Shown one piece after another: positions 6,384-11,768 of a stretch of 11,768 nt of DNA. The notes under the pieces were generated by a model. That model did no database searches and was not told the DNA's origin. It saw nothing but the letters and a program-made list of their open reading frames with translations. Made by a program: the position numbers and the translations under genes. Numbering within the stretch: position 1 is the first letter of the stretch; each line of letters opens with the position of its first letter. The stretch lies in assembly GCA_041687295.1 (NCBI GenBank), contig JAWLCG010000128.1:1-11768 (forward strand). The letters are read 5' to 3'. This DNA is from JAWLCG01 sp041687295. GTDB taxonomy: Bacteria; Planctomycetota; Phycisphaerae; SM23-33; FEN-1343.

Positions 6384-6741
6384 ATGGACATGGGCGTGTC
6401 GACCTCAACCCGTCGCATTGCCGTGGTGATGGAACCGTGGCGGCACAACGCCGCCCAGGCGTCGGAGGGGATCCGCGCGTTCGCTTGCCAGCGCCCGGAC
6501 TGGGTCCTGAGCCTCCATGGCATGGGCGGGCCGGGCCGGGCAAGCCTGCCCGCCTGGCGGCCGGACGGGATCCTCACGCAGGCCTACACACCGGTGGAAC
6601 TCGATACGGTCGCGGCCCTGGGCTGCCCGGTGGTGGACATCGGGGCGGCCTATCGGGCGAAGGGCCTGCATTGGCACCTCGGCGACGACCGCCGCTGAGC
6701 CCGACCCACTTGGGCGGCTGGCTGAGATTGGCCTGACATAG
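6384..6741 (+). pseudogene. Truncated XylR-like sugar-responsive transcription regulator
   Basis: The frame gives about 105 residues: MDMGVSTSTRRIAVVMEPWR, then HNAAQASEGIRAF, RPDWVLSLHG, WRPDGILTQAY and LGCPVVDIGAAY. This is the first subdomain of the periplasmic-binding-protein-like sugar-sensing domain of XylR-type regulators, whose first strand (RRIAVVME), first helix (QASEGIRAFA) and D-G-I-L strand are all recognisable. XylR proteins are about 390 residues and end in an AraC-type helix-turn-helix, which is absent here. The frame stops at TGA 6698. The +1 frame continues with PLGRLAEIGLT to TAG at 6741, resembling the next family helix (A-V-G-R-L-A-A-E-H-L), so a frameshift followed by a large deletion is likely. 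GAAGG lies before the ATGs at 6384 and 6390. The fragment cannot bind DNA. It stands upstream of the sialidase-like gene it may once have controlled. Confidence 0.6.
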
Positions 6742-6750
6742 CGACTGCAG

Positions 6751-6766
6751 CCGGTCCTCAGACCGG
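6751..6766 (+). promoter_or_regulatory. Leader hairpin next to the sialidase-like gene's ribosome-binding site
   Basis: CCGGTC (6751-6756) and GACCGG (6761-6766) form a perfect GC-rich 6-bp stem with a CTCA loop, ending one base before AGGAAGGA. It could stabilise the mRNA, modulate ribosome access, or be a DNA operator. No T-run follows, so a terminator is unlikely. Confidence 0.4.
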
Positions 6767-6767
6767 A

Positions 6768-6775
6768 AGGAAGGA
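6768..6775 (+). promoter_or_regulatory. Ribosome-binding site of the sialidase-like gene
   Basis: AGGAAGGA lies seven bases before ATG 6783. It is strong and unambiguous, and it sets the start. Confidence 0.8.
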
Positions 6776-6782
6776 ACCCCCA

Positions 6783-7994
6783 ATGCCCCGCAATCCCGAC
6801 TGGCGTCTCTACGAAGCGTACATCCGCTCGGTCGCGCCCCTGGCCCTGCAGCCGACGCGCATCGATCCCGAGGTGCCGCTCAACTACCACCCGGAGGTCG
6901 ACGACTACTGCATGAGCAGCGGCATGGCCCGCACGCCCGGCGGCCGACGCTGGGTGGCATGGTTCGGCAACGGTGATAACTCCCAGACGGTGCTGCTGCT
7001 GGGCTGGAGCGACGACGGCGACCCGATCACCGAGCCGCGGTTCATCATCGACCCCGGCTTCCTGCCCGGCGGGCTGCACATGTCGGCGGTGGTCGGCAAC
7101 CTGTGGTGTGCGCCCGACGGCCGGCTGTTCTGCTTCTTCATGCAGAGCATCGGGCATTTCGACGGCCGAGGGGGCACCTGGCAGAGCGTCTGCGAGAACC
7201 CCGACGCCGATGAGCCGCGCTGGTCGGCCCCGCAACGCATCTGGCACGGGGCAGCCCTGAACAAGCCCACGGTGCTGCGGGACGGCACCTGGCTGCTGCC
7301 GGTGGCGCTGTGGTGGCGGCACATGTTCCGCTTCGAGGAGGGCAAGGCCCGCAACATCGACCTGGGCGGATTCAACGCCGACAACGGGCTGTTCACCGAA
7401 CTCGACGACCGTCGCGGCAGCACCGTGCTGGCCTCGCGCGACGGGGGGCGCAGCTGGGAGCTGCGCGGCACGGCGGTCAACCCCCACAAGCCCTACTTCG
7501 ACGAGCCTATGATCCTCGAACGCGGCGACGGCAGCCTGCTCATGTACATCCGCGCGGGAGACGGGATGGTCGCCAGCGAGTCCCACGACCAGGGCTGGAC
7601 CTGGACAACACCTCAGCGTCTGCCCTGGCAGTGCGCGTCCGCGCGTTTCATGCTCATGCGCCTGCGCTCAGGAGCGGCCCTGCTGGTGCGCAACGCCAAC
7701 ACGCAGGAACCCTCCGTGCGCTCGCACATGACGGCCTTGCTCTCCCGCGATGACGGGGCCAGCTGGCAGGGCGGCCTGCTGCTCGACGAGCGGGAGCGGA
7801 TCAGCTACCCCGACGGATACCAGGAGGACGATGGCCTGATCCGCGTGCAGTACGACCGCCTGCGCGAGAGCGGCGAGATCCTCATGGCCTCCTTTACGGA
7901 GGAGGACGTGCTCGCCGGCCATGACGTGTCGGGACGGGTTGTCCTGCGGCAGCCGCTGGTGCAGAGCCGTTCGGCGCGACTGGGCCTGTCATGA
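6783..7994 (+). CDS. BNR/Asp-box sialidase-family protein
   Basis: This 403-residue protein has a predicted six-bladed beta-propeller fold of the exo-sialidase/BNR superfamily. Three Asp boxes (S-x-D-x-G-x-x-W) are clear: SRDGGRSW at 218-225, SHDQGWTW at 267-274 and SRDDGASW at 321-328. HFDGRGGTW (125-133) is a degenerate fourth. Conserved-looking features include KPTVLRDGTWLLP (161-173), YFDEPMIL (238-245) with E241, MYIRAGDG (254-261) with R257, and SYPDG...YDR (341-359), the usual site of the late Tyr-containing motif in this superfamily. No signal peptide is visible, so it is predicted cytoplasmic. Asp boxes alone do not prove sialidase activity. Many relatives encoded in sugar-use clusters act on other glycosides or have no known substrate, so I call the fold, not the reaction. 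Its stop overlaps the next ORF by ATGA. Confidence 0.82.
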   Translation: MPRNPDWRLYEAYIRSVAPLALQPTRIDPEVPLNYHPEVDDYCMSSGMARTPGGRRWVAWFGNGDNSQTVLLLGWSDDGDPITEPRFIIDPGFLPGGLHMSAVVGNLWCAPDGRLFCFFMQSIGHFDGRGGTWQSVCENPDADEPRWSAPQRIWHGAALNKPTVLRDGTWLLPVALWWRHMFRFEEGKARNIDLGGFNADNGLFTELDDRRGSTVLASRDGGRSWELRGTAVNPHKPYFDEPMILERGDGSLLMYIRAGDGMVASESHDQGWTWTTPQRLPWQCASARFMLMRLRSGAALLVRNANTQEPSVRSHMTALLSRDDGASWQGGLLLDERERISYPDGYQEDDGLIRVQYDRLRESGEILMASFTEEDVLAGHDVSGRVVLRQPLVQSRSARLGLS

Positions 7995-8260
7995 CGCGCG
8001 AGGGGATCTTCTACTGGAAGTGCGACCGTCCCCTCGATGCCGAGGCGAAGCGACGGTCCTATGCCGCCGGACACTACGCAGGCGAGGCGCTGGCGGCCGC
8101 CGAGCGTCACAGCAAGTGCGTCGGCATGCTGCTCAAGCGTGGCATGGAAGCGGCGCCGTACCGCTCTCGCGGCTTGCGTTTCCTGGCCTGTGGAACCGAT
8201 GTAGGCTGCCTGCGGACCGGCCTTGCCGAGGCCTACTCCGCTGGCGATCCGGCACGGTGA
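7991..8260 (+). CDS. Small protein of unknown function, possibly truncated
   Basis: This 89-residue ORF begins in an ATGA overlap with the sialidase-like gene, so it is probably made by translational coupling; no separate ribosome-binding site is evident. It opens MTREGIFYWKCDRPLDAEAK and contains three more cysteines (KCVG, LACG, VGCL). No signal peptide or membrane helix is seen. I do not recognise it with confidence. The opening IFYWKCDRP looks like a conserved protein N-terminus, possibly that of a phosphotransferase-like family found near sugar genes. The rest does not continue any fold I know and ends abruptly 51 bases before the convergent GH26 gene. It may be the head of a larger gene whose remainder was lost, or a real small protein. 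Confidence 0.5.
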   Translation: MTREGIFYWKCDRPLDAEAKRRSYAAGHYAGEALAAAERHSKCVGMLLKRGMEAAPYRSRGLRFLACGTDVGCLRTGLAEAYSAGDPAR

Positions 8261-8269
8261 AGGCGGTTC

Positions 8270-8293
8270 GGGCGTGACACGAAGAGTGTCCCC
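8270..8293. terminator. Hairpin between convergent genes
   Basis: GACAC (8276-8280) and GTGTC (8286-8290) pair around GAAGA. GGG (8270-8272) and CCC (8291-8293) can extend the stem past a CGT bulge. It sits in the 51-base space between the + strand 89-residue ORF and the end of the - strand GH26 gene, where a bidirectional terminator is expected. There is no T-run on either side. Confidence 0.3.
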
Positions 8294-8311
8294 GAGACAG
8301 TGCCGTCCCCA

Positions 8312-9373
8312 CTACCTGCTTTGAGCTTGTTCGCCGGCTGCGGCAGCCCGGAAGCGTCTCCAGTCTTCGGCCAACCAGATGCGCGGGTGTCTGCAGAAGG
8401 CCCGGAAGTCATCGGCTGCGTCAAGGCCCATTTCGTCGGTCGGCACCCAATAATGGTCCTTACTGCCGTTGCGCCAGGTCAGCAGCCAGGCGATTCTGGG
8501 AGCATCATCGCCCTGCAGCAGGGGCAGGATCTGGCCAGCCCAGAAGTCGTGGCCGCCGTACTTCGACAGTCCGTTGCGCCAGCCAACCTCTGTGCCGGCC
8601 GCGAGCTTGCCGTGTTCGCAGGCCAGGGCCTCGACGATCCGCATCTCGGCCAGCAACCCGCCCACCTGCCCGGTATCGTTGAGGTAGTGGTCCACGCCGA
8701 GGACGTCGACCCAATCCATGCCAGGAAAACGATTCCAGACGTAGGCATCCCCGGACGTCAGCGGCGTGTTGGGGCTGATCGCGTAGATCAGCTGGTGCAC
8801 GTTTCTTTCGTCGCGGAGGTAGCGGACGGTGAACTGCCACAGCTGGATGTACTCTTCCGCCGAGCCCGCCCGCGACCCCCACCAGAACCAGTCGCCGTTG
8901 TGCTCATGCCAGGGGCGGAAGACCAGCGGGATCGGCCGGCCGTGTTCGTCCTGGAGACTGAAAACCAGCTCCGCCAGACGGTCGAGCCACTGGACCAGTG
9001 TGGCATGCGCCTCGCCGCCGGGCAGGACCGCGCGGAGCGAGTCGCCCTGCACGTCGCTGTACAGGCCGCCGGTCACGGGGTTTCTGGGATGCCAGCTGAG
9101 CTCGATCATGGCCCCGGCGGCGTGGGCCGCGAGCATGCGCGTGCGGAGGTCAGCGATCCGCTCGGGCGCAACCTCAAAGCCAAAGCCGCAGACGGCAGGC
9201 CAGTCGCCGGCAACGGTCTTGACGTCGCTGCGGCCATGGTCGCCCTTCCAGCCGAGCCCCTCGTACACTGCGTTCTGGTGGCCGAACAGCACGGCCTTGC
9301 GGCTGGAATGGTGCAGGGCCTCCCAGAGGGCTACCGTCTCTGCGGTCGCATCCGAATCGATCAGCTTGGCCAT
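8312..9373 (-). CDS. GH26 beta-mannanase-like glycoside hydrolase, no signal peptide
   Basis: This 353-residue single-domain enzyme belongs to glycoside hydrolase family 26 (clan GH-A), which retains configuration and mainly cleaves beta-1,4-mannans, with some members acting on other beta-glucans or xylans. The family core is complete: GHQNAVYEG near the N-terminus (31-39), IELSWHPRNP (90-99), RPWHEHNGDWFWWG (153-166) with the acid/base E157, GVDHY (226-230), and GTEVGW (260-265) with the nucleophile E262. LTWRNG (298-303) is the usual late barrel strand. The start ATG follows GGGAGGA by seven bases, and the N-terminus MAKLIDSDATAETVALWEAL is polar. There is therefore no signal peptide, and the enzyme is predicted cytoplasmic, acting on imported oligosaccharides, unless the protein is exported another way. 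It is transcribed alone, toward the sialidase-like pair. Mannan as substrate is the likeliest guess from the family, not proven. Confidence 0.9.
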   Translation of the reverse strand: MAKLIDSDATAETVALWEALHHSSRKAVLFGHQNAVYEGLGWKGDHGRSDVKTVAGDWPAVCGFGFEVAPERIADLRTRMLAAHAAGAMIELSWHPRNPVTGGLYSDVQGDSLRAVLPGGEAHATLVQWLDRLAELVFSLQDEHGRPIPLVFRPWHEHNGDWFWWGSRAGSAEEYIQLWQFTVRYLRDERNVHQLIYAISPNTPLTSGDAYVWNRFPGMDWVDVLGVDHYLNDTGQVGGLLAEMRIVEALACEHGKLAAGTEVGWRNGLSKYGGHDFWAGQILPLLQGDDAPRIAWLLTWRNGSKDHYWVPTDEMGLDAADDFRAFCRHPRIWLAEDWRRFRAAAAGEQAQSR

Positions 9374-9380
9374 CTTTGAA

Positions 9381-9387
9381 TCCTCCC
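9381..9387 (-). promoter_or_regulatory. Ribosome-binding site of the GH26 gene
   Basis: The minus strand reads GGGAGGA seven bases before the ATG at 9373. It fixes a start that leaves no room for a signal peptide. Confidence 0.8.
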
Positions 9388-9694
9388 GCTCGTCAGGCTG
9401 TGTTCCCAGCGGCCAATGACCTCGCCGGGCGTGCGAGCGGTTGTGTTGTCAATCGCCGTGGATGAGGGGCAGGACACAGGCTCCGCGAACACCACACGCC
9501 ATCAGGGGATGTGGCGCGGAGGCCCCAGCCCCGGCATCACTTGAAGCCCGCGTTCCGCCAGCAGAGACCGGCCCCCACTATATGTGTGGCGGCTGGGTCC
9601 GCAAGAGTCTGAATTGCATGCAAAGGCCCCTTTCCAGCCATTCCGAACCGCCAACCGGTAGATGAGTAGCGAAGGGCCGACGCCGAGCAGCCTA

Positions 9695-9717
9695 ACGTCA
9701 CCCTCGCCCGATGACGT
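9695..9717 (-). terminator. Inverted repeat downstream of the kinase
   Basis: ACGTCA (9695-9700) and TGACGT (9712-9717) pair over 6 bp with an 11-base loop, 39 bases past the kinase stop. It has no T-run, so a terminator role is weakly supported. Confidence 0.2.
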
Positions 9718-9741
9718 GCCGATCCCCAGCAGCCCGTTGAA

Positions 9742-9757
9742 AGCTGCTCTAGCAGCT
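9742..9757 (-). terminator. Hairpin at the kinase stop codon
   Basis: AGCTGC (9742-9747) and GCAGCT (9752-9757) form a perfect 6-bp stem with a TCTA loop. The repeat overlaps the last base of the kinase stop codon. On the minus strand it is followed by TTTCAACGG, giving a short T-run. It is the better of the two terminator candidates for this gene. Confidence 0.35.
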
Positions 9758-11768
9758 CACACGACGGACATCAGGTTCAGGATCGTCTGCACCAGTGATT
9801 CGGCGTCATCGCTCTTGGAGAGGAACGCGCCGGCGCCGGCCTCCCGCATGGAGCCGACAGTGACCGAATCGTCCTGCACCGACAGGCCCACCACATGGAC
9901 CTGGGGCCAGCGACGGCGAATCTCGCGCGTGGCATCGAGCCCGTTCATCCGCGGCATGTTGACGTCCATGAGCACGACATCGGGCTGAAGCTGCTCGACG
10001 GCTTCGATCGCTTCGAAACCGTCCCCGACCTGCCCGACCAGCTCGACCCGGACGTCCTCCTCGATCAGCGTCGCCAGTCCCTGGCGGACGATGACATGGT
10101 CGTCGACGACCAGGACGCGCGGCCCGGCCTTGCCTCCCGGGGGCGCCCCGGGTGCAACACCAGCGGCCGTCGGTCGCACCGAAGGTCCCCGCGTGGCCGC
10201 CGGCTGGTCCGCGGCCAGGTCCATCGGCACGTCCAACGTGATCTCCGTGCCGTCGCCCGGGTCCGAGCGGATCTGCATGGTCCCGCCGATCACCTCCAGC
10301 CGCTCCCGGATGCTGAACAGCCCCAACCCGCCGCTCTCCTGCTCGCGCCGCTCGAGCCTCTCCAGGTCCATGCCTTGGCCGCGATCGCTGACGGTGACGC
10401 GCAGCCACTCCTCGCTCTGCTCTACGGCGACGGCTGCCTGCTTCACGCCGGCGTGCTTGACCACGTTGAACAGCAGTTCGCGCACGCTCTCGAAGACCAT
10501 GGCCCGCATGTCGTCGGTCAGCGGGCCCTCCACCGAGTCGGCCTCCACGTGGATCTCCATCTCGTGGCGCCGCTGCATCTCCGACGCCAGCCAGCGCAGC
10601 GCCGGCACCAGGCCGGCCTCGTAGAGCACCGGCGGCCGCAACTGGTGGGTCAGGTCGCGCGAGCACTGCATCGCCTGATCCAGAAGCTCCGCGCACTTGC
10701 CGAACATCCGGTCGCTGGATTTGCGGTCCTTCTGGTGCCGCGCGACATCCATGTGCATCCGCATCGCCACCAGGTACTGCTGCAGATCGTCGTGCAGCAG
10801 GGCTGCCAGGCGCTTGCGCTCGCGGTGCTCGGCCGCGGCCAACTCCCGGGCCAGGTGCTGGAGCCGGGTCTTCTGCTGCTCCAGCTCCGCGGTCCGCTCC
10901 TTCACACGGTGCTCCAGCTCGTCGCGGGCCGCGGCGACGGCCTGCTCGGCATCGTATCGCTCGGTGATGTCGTGGATCCCCAGCAGGATCAGCTGCACAT
11001 GGTCCAGCCGGCGAGCGTTGATCAGCATCACCCGACGGCCCAGGCCCTCGAACTCGTGCTCGACCTGGTAGCCGTGGAAGACCTTGTTTTCCGGCAGGAC
11101 GTCTTCCAGCAGCGTCCGCAGTTCGGGAATGTCCCACTGCCCGTTGCCCAGGTCGTAGATCCGGCGCCCCTGGGTCTGCGCGGGGGCCACCCGGAAGTGC
11201 CCGCAGAAATAGGGGTTGGCCGTCTTGACCGTCAGGTCGGGGTTGAGCACCAGCAGCGGGTCGGGCAGGGTCTCAAAGATCGCCTCGGCGTAATCCCGCG
11301 CCTGCTGGATCTCCTTCTCGGCTGTCTTGCGGTCCGTGATGTCCATCAGCGTGAGCACCACGCCCTCGATGCGGTCATCGGGGGTGCGGTAGGGCAGGAA
11401 CCGGGACTGGAACCACCGGCCATCCTCGCTCTGGACCTCCCGCACCACCGGCACGAGCCGGTCCAGCACCTGCCGGGCGTCCTCCAGCAACTGCGGGCCG
11501 GTCAGGCGGTGCGTCAGGTCCGACAGCGGCCGGCCCTTGTCGGTGCTGAGGATGTTGAACACCTCGGCGACCTTGGGCGTGAATCGCACGATGCGTAGAT
11601 CGCGGTCGAGGAACAGCGTGGCGATGTCCGTCGCGGTCAACAGGTTCTGCAGGTCGCCCGAGAGCTGCCGGAGATCCTCAATGTGGTGGCGGTTTTCCTG
11701 GTTGAGCGTGGTGAGCTCCTCGTTCATGCTCTGGAGCTCTTCCTTGCTCGTCTCCAGCTCCTCCATCG
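9757..11768 (-). CDS. Hybrid sensor histidine kinase of the CheB/CheR-PAS type, C-terminal part
   Basis: The N-terminus lies beyond the right edge; 669 residues are visible, numbered here from the Met at 11766. MEELETSKEELQSMNEELTT is the coiled linker typical of proteins that fuse CheB methylesterase and CheR methyltransferase domains to PAS domains, so those domains are probably upstream. PAS domains follow at about 40-145 (ATLFLDRDLRIVRFTPK, ending MDITDRK) and 155-270 (ending IHDITER). A coiled coil lies at about 272-312. The HisKA_3-type dimerisation domain has LLHDDLQQYL with phospho-acceptor H325. The ATPase has NVVKHAG (N434), SDRGQGM (D461) and GGLGLFSIRERL. After a Pro/Gly/Ala linker (517-549) comes a receiver domain (550-669) with D555-D556, phospho-acceptor D601 in LMDVNMPRMNG, S629 and K651. 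The protein has no DNA-binding output, so it likely passes phosphate on to another regulator. No membrane segment is visible. Signal and target are unknown. Confidence 0.9.
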   Translation of the reverse strand, partial: MEELETSKEELQSMNEELTTLNQENRHHIEDLRQLSGDLQNLLTATDIATLFLDRDLRIVRFTPKVAEVFNILSTDKGRPLSDLTHRLTGPQLLEDARQVLDRLVPVVREVQSEDGRWFQSRFLPYRTPDDRIEGVVLTLMDITDRKTAEKEIQQARDYAEAIFETLPDPLLVLNPDLTVKTANPYFCGHFRVAPAQTQGRRIYDLGNGQWDIPELRTLLEDVLPENKVFHGYQVEHEFEGLGRRVMLINARRLDHVQLILLGIHDITERYDAEQAVAAARDELEHRVKERTAELEQQKTRLQHLARELAAAEHRERKRLAALLHDDLQQYLVAMRMHMDVARHQKDRKSSDRMFGKCAELLDQAMQCSRDLTHQLRPPVLYEAGLVPALRWLASEMQRRHEMEIHVEADSVEGPLTDDMRAMVFESVRELLFNVVKHAGVKQAAVAVEQSEEWLRVTVSDRGQGMDLERLERREQESGGLGLFSIRERLEVIGGTMQIRSDPGDGTEITLDVPMDLAADQPAATRGPSVRPTAAGVAPGAPPGGKAGPRVLVVDDHVIVRQGLATLIEEDVRVELVGQVGDGFEAIEAVEQLQPDVVLMDVNMPRMNGLDATREIRRRWPQVHVVGLSVQDDSVTVGSMREAGAGAFLSKSDDAESLVQTILNLMSVV

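Larger units (their letters stand above)
9374..9756. other. Gap between GH26 and the histidine kinase
   Basis: I see no gene with support here. It contains the GH26 ribosome-binding site, a TTGACA on the minus strand (9452-9447) with no matching -10 at the right distance, the palindrome TTGCATGCAA (9614-9623), and two inverted repeats near the kinase end (9695-9717 and 9742-9757). Confidence 0.55.

Noticed and set aside
5722..6543. 273-codon open frame on the - strand crossing the intergenic region
   Set aside because: It is Pro/Arg/Ser-rich without domains; it overlaps the TnpA and regulator remnants on the other strand and has no ribosome-binding site.
6405..7586. 393-codon open frame on the - strand
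   Set aside because: It is antisense to the regulator remnant and the BNR protein; those have Asp boxes and family motifs, this has none.
8300..9379. 359-codon open frame on the + strand
   Set aside because: It is antisense to GH26, which carries complete catalytic motifs.
9447..9452. TTGACA on the - strand upstream of GH26, as a -35 box
   Set aside because: No -10-like hexamer lies 16-19 bases downstream (the spacer leads into GC-rich sequence), so it is not called a promoter.
9441..9665. 74-codon + strand ORF in the gap before the kinase
   Set aside because: It has no domain, ribosome-binding site or neighbour logic; its composition is typical of chance frames.
9895..11598. 567-codon open frame on the + strand
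   Set aside because: It is antisense to the histidine kinase, whose motifs are unmistakable; its composition is typical of a mirror frame.

Overview
The window is GC-rich throughout, with dense genes on both strands. The gene types suggest a heterotrophic bacterium of the Planctomycetota or a related group (PVC superphylum, Hydrogenedentes or similar). They include a secreted clan GH-A glycosidase, a GH26 mannanase, a BNR-repeat sialidase-like protein, a XylR-type regulator fragment, an acetate-type Na+/solute symporter and a CheB/CheR-PAS-type histidine kinase. The taxonomic placement is inference from gene content; no rRNA or other marker is present.

Layout, left to right. (1) Positions 3-206 (+) hold the last 67 codons of a copper-type P1B ATPase. 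(2) Positions 207-569 hold no intact gene, but a short stretch resembles the H-x-L-R box of a tyrosine recombinase. (3) A leftward block at 570-5729 (-) reads, in transcription order, a DUF485 small membrane protein, then an ActP-like symporter joined to it by an ATGA overlap, then, after a 367-base gap with two hairpins, a secreted 763-residue clan GH-A glycosidase. (4) Positions 5730-6783 are mostly decayed DNA: a possible promoter for the leftward block, a remnant of an IS66-type TnpA gene, two dyads, and the N-terminal quarter of a XylR-like sugar-responsive regulator. (5) Positions 6783-8260 (+) hold a 403-residue BNR/Asp-box protein with a strong ribosome-binding site, then an 89-residue ORF of unknown function that starts in an ATGA overlap. 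(6) Positions 8312-9373 (-), convergent with the previous pair, hold a GH26 beta-mannanase-like enzyme without a signal peptide. (7) Positions 9757-11768 (-) hold the C-terminal 669 residues of a large sensory kinase (PAS domains, HisKA_3-type kinase, ATPase, terminal receiver); its start lies beyond the right edge.

How the genes may work together (inference): the middle of the window looks like a carbohydrate-use locus. The secreted glycosidase would act outside the cytoplasm, the GH26 enzyme and the sialidase-like protein inside or at an undetermined site, and the symporter would import a small carboxylate or other solute. The local regulator is broken and sits beside a transposase remnant, so the locus is either partly decayed or now controlled from elsewhere. 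The most unusual item is the symporter, which carries about 210-240 extra hydrophilic residues in one predicted extracytoplasmic loop. I saw no CRISPR array, tRNA, rRNA or intact insertion sequence.
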